This document shows, piece after piece, positions 27,945 to 37,136 of a stretch of 64,000 bases of DNA (position 1 is its first letter; the number at the start of each line of letters is the position of its first letter). Origin of the DNA: Bacteroidota bacterium. Its GTDB lineage: Bacteria > Bacteroidota > Bacteroidia > NS11-12g > UBA9320. The notes under the pieces were generated by a model. The model was not told the DNA's origin. It searched no databases and worked only from the letters and a program-made list of their open reading frames with translations. The position numbers were made by a program, and so were the translations under genes. The stretch is taken from contig CANIKO010000008.1 in assembly GCA_947468275.1 (NCBI GenBank), positions 1 to 64,000 of the forward strand, given 5' to 3'.

Positions 27945-29078
27945 CTAAATTGCAGGGAAATTAAGGGTAAAGATAGTGCCATTTGGAATATTATCATTAA
28001 TCGATATTTTTCCTTTGTGCTTTTCCACCGCTTGTTTTACAATAAACAACCCCAAACCACTTCCTTTGGTCTCGCGGGTTTCTTCATCTTCCACACGGTA
28101 AAATTTCTTAAACACTTTCTTTCTATATTCAGGTTTTATCCCTACACCGTTGTCTTTTACCTCTATTGTCAATTGCCCATTTTGTTGAAAAAGATTTAAC
28201 TCAATAGGTTTGTTATCGGAATATTTAATGGCGTTTTCTACAAGATTATTTAAAGTCATTTTCATCAAAACGGGATCACCATAATACATAATATTACTCT
28301 GCACATCTCCCTTAATTTCATTCTTAATAGAAAAATTTTTCTTTACCTCTTCTACTATTTCCGACAGATTTATTTCCTCTTTACGAATATTATAACGGTT
28401 GTTTTCCATTTGCATAGCGGTTAACATATTTTCAGTCATATCCTGCAACCGGCTTGCATTTTCCAATATATTTTCCATTAATTCAGCTGTCTTTTCAGCT
28501 GGCAAAACCCGTCGTTTCATAGTTTCTCCCATTAGCTTAATGGCAGCAATCGGAGTTTTAAGTTCATGGGTTACCGATAGTAAAAAATTGTTTTGCTGTT
28601 TATTCAAGTCAAAAATAAAACTGACACTAAAATACACCCCAAAAATTCCGGCAGCTATAAGTAAAGTAAGTAAAATAGCTTCGTAAGCAAAACTTCGTTT
28701 CTTTGATTTCAAATCGTAAACCAGCAGATTTTGTGAGGCCTTATTTATTTCTATTTTAGCATAATTGGTACTTTCATTATGAGAAAATTCAATCAGATAC
28801 CTTCCCGAAAACGTATTATTCACATACTTTCTAACCAATACACTATCCATTACTACATTGATATCATTGAGGTTGAAAGTATCTGCTTGGGGTGATAAAA
28901 ATTTATTGGAACGGGCTGCTTCGGCTACTTTCAATTCACAGGTTTGTTTGCCGGTTTTTAGCAATTGGCTTTTTAGCTTAAACTCATTGTTGCTAAATTG
29001 TATTAACGAATACGACCACCAGCCAAACCCAGCTATTACGTATAAAATGATTAATACAAATAGAAATTTCAACTTCAT
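27945..29078 (-). CDS. Sensor histidine kinase (RprX-like)
   Basis: A 377-residue membrane kinase. One helix near residues 4-26 and a second near 135-155 flank a periplasmic region of about 110 residues with no named domain. HisKA follows with the phospho-acceptor in LLSVTHELKTPIAAIK (about residue 172). HATPase motifs are NNLVENAIKYSDN (N box), VKDNGVGIKPEYR and GSGLGLFIVKQAVEKH. There is no HAMP domain. It is upstream of and paired with the OmpR-type regulator. Confidence 0.95.
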   Translation of the reverse strand: MKLKFLFVLIILYVIAGFGWWSYSLIQFSNNEFKLKSQLLKTGKQTCELKVAEAARSNKFLSPQADTFNLNDINVVMDSVLVRKYVNNTFSGRYLIEFSHNESTNYAKIEINKASQNLLVYDLKSKKRSFAYEAILLTLLIAAGIFGVYFSVSFIFDLNKQQNNFLLSVTHELKTPIAAIKLMGETMKRRVLPAEKTAELMENILENASRLQDMTENMLTAMQMENNRYNIRKEEINLSEIVEEVKKNFSIKNEIKGDVQSNIMYYGDPVLMKMTLNNLVENAIKYSDNKPIELNLFQQNGQLTIEVKDNGVGIKPEYRKKVFKKFYRVEDEETRETKGSGLGLFIVKQAVEKHKGKISINDNIPNGTIFTLNFPAI

Positions 29079-29094
29079 CTAGTGAGAATTAAAC

Positions 29095-31422
29095 CTATAA
29101 TTTTTCTAACCGCTGCGAATAAACTTGCTTAGAAGAAATAATCCTTACCCAATAAATTCCTTTCTTTAAATTTTCCATATTTAGCAAAATAGTATCTAAA
29201 TAAGGCGATTCAAGTTCCAATACATTTTTACCCTCAATATCATATATTTTAATTAAAACTTCTCCTGAATGGAATAAGTTTTCCAAATGAAATATCGCGA
29301 TTGCATTAACAGGATTTGGAATAATCACAAGTTTTGATTGTCCTCCGATTTTTTCCTTAATGCCCAAATTTTTAAAGTACAATGAATCTGAAAGTTTTGA
29401 CCAACACCCTTTTTCTGCTATCTGAACCTGAAAATATCCGCTATTTTTTGAATAGATGGAAATAGTGGTATCGATTAATTCAAAAGAATTGCGAAACCAT
29501 TTATACCTCCCTGCGGTGGTATTACTTTTAAGGCTATCCTTAGTTCCCATTATCACCTTCGGCTGCGGAGGAATAGGATTTACAGTAATCGTTACCATAT
29601 CCGACCAAATACTAAAACAGCCATTATTACCTCCTACTTTCAATCTGTAATTTCCACTTTTTACAATTGTATTTTCCTTTGTTTTAATACTGTCCGTCCA
29701 TAAATATCCCGAGAAGGTAGCCGGTGCTGATAATTTAATATTTCCACCTTCACAAAACGTGGTAGCCCCATTAACGATTACAGTTGGTTTAGCAGGAATT
29801 GTTAATACATCCAAATAAAGCGGATTGGAAACCGAGCTAAAACAATTGTTATTGTCTTTTACATACACACTATAAATAGTAGCTTTTTTAACAATTCGTT
29901 TAGCACTCCCAATCCCATCCTGCCAAATGTATTGCACATAACCCGGAGTAACATTTAATATCAAACTATCGCCATCACAAATTGTAGAATTGCCGGTATA
30001 CTGAATAACCGGAGTTGCCGGCAAATTATGAACCACCACTTTCATCGTATCTGATACAGGACTTACACATCCATTCACATCGGTTACTTTAAGGGTTAAA
30101 TTATTTGTTTTATTTACATAAATGCTTTGAATTTTATTACCATTCGACCAATTATAAATTGAATAACTTCCCGGACCTTCCAACCTCACGCTATCTCCTT
30201 TGCATAGCGATAAATTGCCAACAATATTAATTTTAGGCTTTACCGGATTTTTATTTACTACAATATTTATGGTATCGGTATTAAAACATTTAGCAGCCGA
30301 AGTTACCAAAACCATATATTTTCCTGTTGAATCAACAGTAATTGTGTTGGATGAAGAAATTCCAGTTCCCTTAGGCATAAGTTTCCATTGGTAGGTATTC
30401 GTCATATCCGTACCTGCCATTAATTTAAGAGAATTCCCCTTGCAAAAAGCGGTATCCTTGCCAATATTTACTATGGGCATTGGTAAATAAGTTAGGATAA
30501 TACTATCTCCACCAACACACCCATTTCGGTCAGTTACTTTTACCCAAACTATTTTTTTACCCGTTCCTAAAGTAGTAGCATCTATTAATTCAAAAGGTAA
30601 TTTATTTCCGGTTGACCATTGATAATTAATATATCCTGTTCCGGCATTTAGGCTTACAGAATAATTAGCACAAAGTGTTGTATCCCTTCCCAAATTTATT
30701 TTTGGAGGATTGACTACACAAGGGTCTATACTACCAATTTTTGCAATATCCTTTGCCGAAAGGCAGGTATCAAAAATAGCTACTGAGGCGACATCAATAG
30801 TATCATCTTCCTTATTATCATCAGCAAAAAAAAGAATATTTGGAAGCAAGGCAAATCGTTTATCCACTTGCTGGGTATCCCCTTCTAACCATAGTTTTCC
30901 ATTAATATAGTATCTATAAAAATTATTCAGATTAACTGAAATTATAAGCCTATACCATTTTTTGGCAAAGATAGAATCATTGGTGTATCCAGTAGAAGCT
31001 ACACCTATTCTTGCAGGTTTTGAACCCGTGTTGGGGCGAACAAAACATTCGCCATCATTAGTATTAGTAGAATCTGTTTGAAAGAAAGTATGCCATTGTT
31101 TAAAATTTAAAACTTTAAAATCAAACATCAATGTATATCGATTTACAGAATCGCCACCTCCATTTGGGGCAACATTATGAGCACATTTATAATAACTTCC
31201 CACCCCAATTCGTATAGCTGTATCACCATAAGCCGGCCCAGTTATCTGTTGATGTGTGCCAACTAAAGTTAATTTATTTCCAACAGTGGCTTTTGTTAAA
31301 TTCTTAACATCCTGATATTTCCAATACCCCTTAAGATGCGGCCAGTCTTTTGGAATAAGGTCTTGTGCAATAACAGTAAGGCTAGAAATGCAGATGATAA
31401 TGACCGAAAAGATAACTCTCAT
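29095..31422 (-). CDS. Secreted LamG/PKD-like protein with T9SS type A sorting domain
   Basis: A 775-residue exported protein (signal peptide ending SSLTVIAQD). Residues about 50-235 look like a concanavalin/LamG-type domain (VGSYYKCAHNV, LWLEGDTQQVDKRFALLPN). Five PKD/Ig-like modules follow, each opening around GKDTAFCKGNSLKL-type motifs. The C-terminal 80 residues hold IPNPVNAIAIFHLE, IYDIEGKNVLEL and LKKGIYWVRIISS, the type A T9SS sorting domain. A surface or extracellular role, perhaps in glycan binding, is inferred. It lies 16 bases before the kinase gene and may be transcribed with it. Confidence 0.92.
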   Translation of the reverse strand: MRVIFSVIIICISSLTVIAQDLIPKDWPHLKGYWKYQDVKNLTKATVGNKLTLVGTHQQITGPAYGDTAIRIGVGSYYKCAHNVAPNGGGDSVNRYTLMFDFKVLNFKQWHTFFQTDSTNTNDGECFVRPNTGSKPARIGVASTGYTNDSIFAKKWYRLIISVNLNNFYRYYINGKLWLEGDTQQVDKRFALLPNILFFADDNKEDDTIDVASVAIFDTCLSAKDIAKIGSIDPCVVNPPKINLGRDTTLCANYSVSLNAGTGYINYQWSTGNKLPFELIDATTLGTGKKIVWVKVTDRNGCVGGDSIILTYLPMPIVNIGKDTAFCKGNSLKLMAGTDMTNTYQWKLMPKGTGISSSNTITVDSTGKYMVLVTSAAKCFNTDTINIVVNKNPVKPKINIVGNLSLCKGDSVRLEGPGSYSIYNWSNGNKIQSIYVNKTNNLTLKVTDVNGCVSPVSDTMKVVVHNLPATPVIQYTGNSTICDGDSLILNVTPGYVQYIWQDGIGSAKRIVKKATIYSVYVKDNNNCFSSVSNPLYLDVLTIPAKPTVIVNGATTFCEGGNIKLSAPATFSGYLWTDSIKTKENTIVKSGNYRLKVGGNNGCFSIWSDMVTITVNPIPPQPKVIMGTKDSLKSNTTAGRYKWFRNSFELIDTTISIYSKNSGYFQVQIAEKGCWSKLSDSLYFKNLGIKEKIGGQSKLVIIPNPVNAIAIFHLENLFHSGEVLIKIYDIEGKNVLELESPYLDTILLNMENLKKGIYWVRIISSKQVYSQRLEKL

Positions 31423-31542
31423 AACTTGGAAATTAGTTTTTCAATGTTAGATTTTTATTGGGATTAATTCAAGATTATTTGAAATAAAAACATTTTCAGG
31501 CCTTCGTAGCGGCCTCTTTTTTTCTAAAAATTTACCCCAAAC

Positions 31543-31570
31543 AAAAAGGGAAGCCTAAACTTCCCTTTTT
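31543..31570 (-). terminator. Strong hairpin terminator after the M16 protease gene
   Basis: Arms AAAAAGGGAAG (31543-31553) and CTTCCCTTTTT (31560-31570) are perfect over 11 bases with a six-base loop, with A and T runs on the two ends so that it could work in both directions. It lies 26 bases beyond the stop of the M16 gene. A smaller AGGCC/GGCCT hairpin (31498-31515), followed by T on the + strand, lies beside it. Confidence 0.88.
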
Positions 31571-31596
31571 GTTATTATATGATAATTTAATAAATT

Positions 31597-34422
31597 TTAA
31601 TCCATGGATATTTCTTTCACTTTACCATAACCTAATTTGTTTAATGATTCACGAATTTTATAGGCGTGGCCTACAACAATTATAGTCATTGTTTCAGGGT
31701 GCAACATTTTTTGAGCCGTGGCATCTACATCAGCTTTAGTCATGCCTTCAATTAGTTTCAATTGCTCATTTACATAGTTTTTAGGCAAATTGTATGTAAT
31801 TATTCTGTTCAAGAAATTAGCCTTTTGATTCGGTGATTCATATTTTAATGCATCTGCCAATAACAATGAGCTTTTGGTGAATTTCAATTCATCTTCGGTT
31901 ATACCGTTCTTTTTGTAATTAACAATTTCTTTCATTACCTCACGAATGGCACTATCTGTAGCATTGGTTCTAATATCACCTTGCCAAAAGAAAGAACCAT
32001 ACTGTTTATTACCAATAAAAGCAGATTGAGGGCTATAAGCAAAACCATGTTCCTCACGAATATTCATGGTAAGTCGGCTATTAAAATTTCCTCCTAATGG
32101 AAAATACATAACATTGGTTTTAAAGAAATCGCCATTATAATCGTATGGGATATGACTTTGAGCCACGGTAACAACTGACTGAGGTGCATAAGGCTTATCA
32201 ATTAAATAAATCTGAACTTTATCCGAAACTGGTAATACACCTATGCTTGGAATTACAACGGGCTTACTTGTCCATTTATTTAAAAAACTCAATTTATTAA
32301 TAGCGTCTTCCTTTGATATATCGCCTGATATTACCAAAGAAGTAACTGATGGTGAGTAGTTTTTATTGTAATAATCTTTAACGTTGTCTAATGATATTTT
32401 TTTGATGGATTTATAAGTTCCTGTATTGGCCTCTTCTATTAATGTCCCCTTAAATAAAATCCGGTTATAGGCAATATCCGACATATTAGATGGATTTTTC
32501 TTATTGCTTTGAACGGATTCTAAGGTTTGTTTTTTCAATCTTTTAAAATCAGCGGCATCAAAACGTGGGGTCATCAAAGCTCCTTCTAACAAGCTAAGTG
32601 TTTTGTCAAGATTTTCTTTCAAACAACTGACATAGCAGTTAGTTCCAGTTTCAGAGCTACCAAAACCAATATTACTACCTAGTTTATCTAATTCATTTTG
32701 AAATTCTTCTGAAGTTAATGAAGTTGTTCCCTCTGTCATTAAAGCAGCGGTCATTGCCGCTGTACCTGTAGGATACTTACCGGTTTCTACCAATTGGCCA
32801 CCTTCAATATTAAAAGAAAGAATAACCTTAGGGCTTTCGCTAGTTTGAGTACCGATAAGCCTTAAGCCATTATCTAAAGTCATTTGATAGTATTCTGGTA
32901 AATTAACCGATGAAACAGGCTTTAGATTTGGTTTTTGAGATCTGTCAAAATTGTCAATAGGTGCTTCATAAGTTAAACCATCATATTGAGGATCGTTTAT
33001 CTTTTGCTCATAAGCATGAGGATTTACACTTTTACCTTTGGCGGTGTCTTCATTTTCTTTTGCTTGAGGAACCACATTAATAATAAGACATTTTTTATCT
33101 TTGATATAGGTTCTATAAACACGCATTACATCATCCGTTGTTACTGCTTCAATGTCGGCAAGTTCATTGTTTAAATTATAGCTTTTGTTAAGCATCATGC
33201 TCCAATGACTCAATTTTAAAGCCTTAGCTTGAACACCATCCATTACATTAATAGCACTCGTCTTAAAAACAGTTTTTGCTTTGTTCAAATCTTCAAGGGA
33301 ACATCCTTTAGTTTCAAATTCCGTCAATACTTCACGAATTTTGGTTTCAACTTCTTTTGTTGTCAGTCCGCCATAAGCAGCTACGGCATCTATTTCCATC
33401 ATACCGGCTAATTCTAATGATGTATTACCTGAAGATACCTGAACAGCATCTTCAGTTTTTACTAATTTTTTGTATAATGGCGAACTGTTATTACCGGCAA
33501 TTACATAAGCCAGAATATCTAAAGCATTTTGATCCTTATGAAATTCAGGAACAGTAGGCCAAGCCATTAAAGTTAGCGGCAAATAGATATTATCAGGTAT
33601 TTCTACATACTGATCATATGGTAAAATTGGAGGAGCCATTTTCATTTTACGAACCGGTTTTCCTTTGGCAATTGTACCATAGTATTTATTAACCCATTCT
33701 TTTACTTCTGCAGGATTCACATCTCCTGAAACTACTACCGTAGCGTTATTTGGCTTATACCACCTTAGAAAGAATTTACGTAAATCATCATAAGTTGCAA
33801 TATCTAAATCATCTGTAAAACCTATTGGTGTCCACTCATAAGTATTATTGGCAAACATCGTTTTAAACATTACTTCGCTTAACATACCATAAGGTCGGTT
33901 GTCATAGCTTTGTTTCTTCTCATTTTTAACTGCATTACGTTGACTTTCAAATTTTGCCTGTGTAAATCCATCCAGTAAGGTTGACATCCTATCGGCCTCC
34001 ATCCATAGCATAGTTTCGGTAAAATTGCTTGGCGCCGTATTAATATAAACGGTTTTATCAAAAGCAGTAAAAGCATTGTTAGTACCACCGGCTTTTGAAA
34101 TGAGTTTAAAATGTTCCTCATCAGCAATATTTTTTGAACCCTGAAACATCATATGCTCAAAGAAATGCGCAAAACCACTATTACGAATACTTTCACGGGC
34201 CGAACCTACGTGATAAGCTACTTCGACATGGACAATAGGGTCAGAATGGTCTTCGTGAATAATTAAGGTAAGATCATTACTTGTAAGTTTATACTTTTCA
34301 AAAGCGATAACAGGTTTACCTGGCTGCGGATCTACTTTTTCCAATAACTCAAACTGGCCGTAGGCTGCAGAGGTAATTACAAAAAAAGCAAGAACTAAAA
34401 TAGATTTGAATTTATTTATCAT
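31597..34422 (-). CDS. M16-family zinc metalloprotease, two-domain form
   Basis: A 941-residue exported protein (signal peptide ending TSAAYGQ). The first M16 half carries the inverted zinc motif HFFEH in SGFAHFFEHMMFQGS near residue 87, with the downstream glutamate region ESQRNAVKNEKKQSYDN. The second half (from about 500) has the same fold without HxxEH (PTGTAAMTAALMTEGT), as is normal for the non-catalytic half. Probably a periplasmic or surface peptidase that degrades peptides or processes exported proteins. A weak TTAATTTG box is visible upstream. It ends before a strong terminator. Confidence 0.95.
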   Translation of the reverse strand: MINKFKSILVLAFFVITSAAYGQFELLEKVDPQPGKPVIAFEKYKLTSNDLTLIIHEDHSDPIVHVEVAYHVGSARESIRNSGFAHFFEHMMFQGSKNIADEEHFKLISKAGGTNNAFTAFDKTVYINTAPSNFTETMLWMEADRMSTLLDGFTQAKFESQRNAVKNEKKQSYDNRPYGMLSEVMFKTMFANNTYEWTPIGFTDDLDIATYDDLRKFFLRWYKPNNATVVVSGDVNPAEVKEWVNKYYGTIAKGKPVRKMKMAPPILPYDQYVEIPDNIYLPLTLMAWPTVPEFHKDQNALDILAYVIAGNNSSPLYKKLVKTEDAVQVSSGNTSLELAGMMEIDAVAAYGGLTTKEVETKIREVLTEFETKGCSLEDLNKAKTVFKTSAINVMDGVQAKALKLSHWSMMLNKSYNLNNELADIEAVTTDDVMRVYRTYIKDKKCLIINVVPQAKENEDTAKGKSVNPHAYEQKINDPQYDGLTYEAPIDNFDRSQKPNLKPVSSVNLPEYYQMTLDNGLRLIGTQTSESPKVILSFNIEGGQLVETGKYPTGTAAMTAALMTEGTTSLTSEEFQNELDKLGSNIGFGSSETGTNCYVSCLKENLDKTLSLLEGALMTPRFDAADFKRLKKQTLESVQSNKKNPSNMSDIAYNRILFKGTLIEEANTGTYKSIKKISLDNVKDYYNKNYSPSVTSLVISGDISKEDAINKLSFLNKWTSKPVVIPSIGVLPVSDKVQIYLIDKPYAPQSVVTVAQSHIPYDYNGDFFKTNVMYFPLGGNFNSRLTMNIREEHGFAYSPQSAFIGNKQYGSFFWQGDIRTNATDSAIREVMKEIVNYKKNGITEDELKFTKSSLLLADALKYESPNQKANFLNRIITYNLPKNYVNEQLKLIEGMTKADVDATAQKMLHPETMTIIVVGHAYKIRESLNKLGYGKVKEISMD

Positions 34423-34523
34423 GAAATATAATTTTCCGCAAATTAAATCCTAAAGTTTCAAATACTTCAAAAAGGTTTCGATAAACTAGAACAAATTATA
34501 GGATAGACGATCCTATAAAAAAA

Positions 34524-34547
34524 TAACCTTTCGGTTAGGAAAGGCTA
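34524..34547 (-). terminator. Terminator after the DUF4399 lipoprotein gene
   Basis: On the minus strand TAGCCTTTC pairs with GAAAGGTTA (one G-T pair) around a six-base loop and is followed by seven T. A second perfect hairpin, TATAGGAT/ATCCTATA (34497-34517), follows at once. Together they close the tRNA-His/lipoprotein transcript. Confidence 0.85.
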
Positions 34548-34579
34548 TCTTCTTTAATCTTTATTTAACGTTAGCTAAT

Positions 34580-35053
34580 TTATTTCTTAACTTTAACAGT
34601 AATGGTTTTACTCCATCTTGGCCCATAAGAAGAATGCACTCCATTGCCAAATTGCAGGGTGATGGTGTGATAACCCGGAGTAAGTTTTAATTCCGTTTCG
34701 GTTTGACCTTTTCCAAAATGAAGATGGGTCTCATCCAACATTACGGGTTGACCTTCAGGAGTATACTCTCCATCTACAATAATATGATGATGTCCTTTTA
34801 ATTCACTAATGGCTCCTGCATTTTCAATTTCCATTCCTTTTACTCCCATTTTCACTAAAAAAGGGCTTTTAACTTCCTGACTGTCTTTTAAATCAACAAA
34901 AAACACTCCTTTTCCACCTATAGTATCCAATACATCAACAGTTTTTGTTTCACTAATGGCTGTTGAATCAGCCTCAGTTGAGGCAGAATTGTCTTTGGAT
35001 TGAGTGCAGGAAAACAACGCACAAATAACAGAGATTAATAATACATTTTTCAT
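34580..35053 (-). CDS. DUF4399 lipoprotein
   Basis: A 157-residue lipoprotein: signal peptide MKNVLLISVICALFSC with a lipobox cysteine at residue 16, a Ser/Thr-rich linker, then a DUF4399 domain. Domain motifs are GVFFVDLKDSQEVKSPFLVK, LKGHHHIIVDGE, FGKGQTETELKLTPGYHT and LQFGNGVHSSYGPRWS. The His-rich motif might bind metal, but the family is uncharacterised. An in-frame extension upstream to 35134 only translates the tRNA-His gene and is rejected. The ATG falls one base after the tRNA CCA end, so the two share a transcript. Confidence 0.93.
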   Translation of the reverse strand: MKNVLLISVICALFSCTQSKDNSASTEADSTAISETKTVDVLDTIGGKGVFFVDLKDSQEVKSPFLVKMGVKGMEIENAGAISELKGHHHIIVDGEYTPEGQPVMLDETHLHFGKGQTETELKLTPGYHTITLQFGNGVHSSYGPRWSKTITVKVKK

Positions 35054-35054
35054 T

Positions 35055-35131
35055 TGGGGTGAAAGACGGGGCTCGAACCCGCGACCTCTTGAACCACAAT
35101 CAAGCGCTCTAACCAACTGAGCTACAACCAC
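35055..35131 (-). tRNA. tRNA-His (GTG anticodon), CCA encoded
   Basis: Cloverleaf visible on the minus strand: D arm GCTC/GAGC, anticodon arm CTTGA-TTGTGGT-TCAAG with anticodon GTG, T arm GCGGG-TTCGAGC-CCCGT, then C73 and encoded CCA. A G at position -1 (35132) opposite C73 is the histidine identity element. The acceptor stem is GTGGTTG against CTTTCAC, giving four Watson-Crick pairs, one G-U and two U-U mismatches, which is weaker than usual. A consensus promoter lies about 50 bases upstream. Confidence 0.93.
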
Positions 35132-35180
35132 CATTTTATTAACATTATTAAGTTTTAAAACCTATTAATATTAAGGAGTG

Positions 35181-35211
35181 CAAAAATAGTAAAATTACCA
35201 TTCAACTCAAA
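35181..35211 (-). promoter_or_regulatory. Consensus Bacteroidota promoter for tRNA-His
   Basis: On the minus strand TTTG (35208-35211), exactly 19 bases, then TATTTTTG (35181-35188) matches the TTTG-N19-TAnnTTTG consensus at every fixed position. Transcription would start near 35174, about 43 bases before the mature tRNA. Confidence 0.75.
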
Positions 35212-35221
35212 TTCTTTTTTA

Positions 35222-35229
35222 TAGATTTG
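35222..35229 (+). promoter_or_regulatory. -7 box for the flippase gene
   Basis: TAGATTTG matches TAnnTTTG exactly. The start of transcription would fall close to 35236, right at the TTG start codon (35238), leaving either a leaderless message or use of the ATG at 35277. No clear -33 element is seen. It is divergent from the tRNA-His promoter. Confidence 0.45.
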
Positions 35230-35237
35230 TCACGCAA

Positions 35238-36560
35238 TTGGTAAAACGATTTTTTGATAGAATAAAAGGGGTATTAATGCAAAGCGAAGGGCTTGGTTAT
35301 TTACAAATATACAACCTTATGAAAACGGCTGGAATTGTAGTCGTATCTATTATTTTCGCAAAACTAATTCCTAACCCACTAATAATTAATAATTGGGAAA
35401 CAACCTTATTACTAGGAACTGGTTTTACTTTTTTTTATGTTTCTGGCCTAGGTTATACCTTAATCAGCTTTATTAAACAATATAAAAATGAGCACTGGCC
35501 GGTTATTTTTAAAAACACTTTTGTTCTTTTATTAATTTTCAGTTGCTTTTCAATTATTCTTATCCTATTAACTGCCAATTATGTTCCTAGTATTTCACTT
35601 CCTTTTTCAGTGCTAATATTTTTTTGCATATATATTATTGGTAATGTGTGCAGCACTGTAGTTGAATATATTTATTTTTTAAACAAAAGCTATGAAAAAC
35701 TGCTTGCTTGGGGTGTCTTCAATTTTATTATGTTTGTTTTAGCTCCAACCGTTCCGCTAATTTTAGGATACAGCTTTATTTATTCAATGTATGCTTTGGC
35801 TGCATTTGGAATTTTTAAGTTTGGAATAACGTTGCGTCTAATAGGCTTGTCATTTAATTACAAGCAACTTAGCTATTTAAAACCACTATTGATTTTTAAT
35901 TGGCCAGTTATTATTTCATTACTTTTTGGAACAGGGTATATATACTGTGCCAACTTTATTTTAAAAACTACTGTATCTGTGACTGATTTCAACTTGTTTA
36001 GATATGGCAGCCGCGAATTTCCTTTGTTTATTGTGATGGCCAATTCTTTCAGCATAGTGCTAGGTGGCATCACCGCCGAAAAATTTAACAACCTAAATTA
36101 TTGGGAGGAAATCAAAAAATATCATCTCCGGTTAATGCACCAATTATTTCCATTGGCTTGTGTTTTAATGCTTAGTTCTAAATATGTTTTCCAATTAGTA
36201 TATTCTGACAGTTTTATTCCGGCATACACAATTTTCAACATTCTTATGCTTACAATTATTGCCCGGGTTTTGTTCCCACAATCATTACTTATGGGGAAAG
36301 GCAAAACCAGATATGCCTTTTATTCAGCTTTGGTAGAGTTTATTATTGGAATAGCTTTAGTATTTATTTTAACCCCAAAATATGGAATAACCGGAGCCGC
36401 TTGTGCACTTGTCTTAGCCTATATTACTGAAAAAATTATTCTAATTATTTTCTGCTATCACCAAAAAATATCGTTTCATAAAAGTTTAAATATAAAATGG
36501 TTAGTGGTATATATTTTACTTCTAATTATATGTTTTGGGGTCAGCTTGCTTTTTAATTAA
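35238..36560 (+). CDS. Polysaccharide flippase, Wzx/MOP superfamily
   Basis: A membrane protein of about 440 residues with around twelve transmembrane helices, typical of O-antigen or capsule-unit flippases. Opening VKRFFDRIKGVLMQSEGLGYL resembles the amphipathic N-terminus of this family, which favours the TTG start. The ATG at 35277 would remove those 13 residues. The C-terminal half has ILMLTIIARVLFPQSLLMGKGKTRYAF and KYGITGAACALVLAYI, common in Wzx proteins. No glycan gene cluster surrounds it, so the substrate is unknown. Confidence 0.85.
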   Translation: MVKRFFDRIKGVLMQSEGLGYLQIYNLMKTAGIVVVSIIFAKLIPNPLIINNWETTLLLGTGFTFFYVSGLGYTLISFIKQYKNEHWPVIFKNTFVLLLIFSCFSIILILLTANYVPSISLPFSVLIFFCIYIIGNVCSTVVEYIYFLNKSYEKLLAWGVFNFIMFVLAPTVPLILGYSFIYSMYALAAFGIFKFGITLRLIGLSFNYKQLSYLKPLLIFNWPVIISLLFGTGYIYCANFILKTTVSVTDFNLFRYGSREFPLFIVMANSFSIVLGGITAEKFNNLNYWEEIKKYHLRLMHQLFPLACVLMLSSKYVFQLVYSDSFIPAYTIFNILMLTIIARVLFPQSLLMGKGKTRYAFYSALVEFIIGIALVFILTPKYGITGAACALVLAYITEKIILIIFCYHQKISFHKSLNIKWLVVYILLLIICFGVSLLFN

Positions 36561-36614
36561 ATTTAGAATTAATACCTTTTTTGATTTTTAAATATTATTT
36601 TCGAATAAAAAAAT

Positions 36615-37055
36615 ATGAAAAAACTTAAATATTTACTTCTAGTAAGCTTGTTCATTTCTTGGTTTGCTTATTCTCAAAAAAATGCAGATGATATAGTTGG
36701 AACATGGTACAATGGTGAAAAAAGTTCAAAAATTAAGATTGAAAAATGTGGAAATAAATACTGTGGTAAGATTGTTTGGTTAAAAAAAGATAAGGAAGAT
36801 AATGGTGGGCCAAGAATCGACAAGAACAATCCTGATTCTAAAAAACGCAAGAATCTTATGATAGGTTTAGAAATTCTTAATTCCTTTAAATATTACAAAA
36901 ATGATAAAGTTTGGGATGATGGAAGTATTTATGATCCTAAAAATGGAAAAACATACAGTTGTACTATAAATCGAATAGGAAAAACCCTAGAGGTGAGAGG
37001 TTATGTTGGCATTAGTATGTTTGGGCGCACCGATGTGTGGACCCTAGCTGAATAA
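36615..37055 (+). CDS. DUF2147 secreted protein
   Basis: A 146-residue exported protein: signal peptide MKKLKYLLLVSLFISWFAYS, then one DUF2147 domain. Family signatures include DIVGTWYNGEKSSKIKIEKC, YCGKIVWLKK, the NLMIGLEILNSFKY segment, GSIYDPKNGKTYSC and LEVRGYVGISMFGRTDVW. The domain resembles lipocalin-like beta barrels, but its function is not established. It sits alone between the flippase and the universal stress protein. Confidence 0.93.
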   Translation: MKKLKYLLLVSLFISWFAYSQKNADDIVGTWYNGEKSSKIKIEKCGNKYCGKIVWLKKDKEDNGGPRIDKNNPDSKKRKNLMIGLEILNSFKYYKNDKVWDDGSIYDPKNGKTYSCTINRIGKTLEVRGYVGISMFGRTDVWTLAE

Positions 37056-37136
37056 TTTGGAATGATTCAATCTTTCATTTAATGATTGAGTTAATCAACA
37101 ATTTTATTTATCTTCGAATCAAAATCCAAACATACT

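Noticed and set aside
35054-35134. N-terminal extension of the DUF4399 protein beginning VVVAQLVRALDCGSRG
   Set aside because: This is the translated tRNA-His gene, a well-known false extension; a normal lipoprotein start is at 35053.
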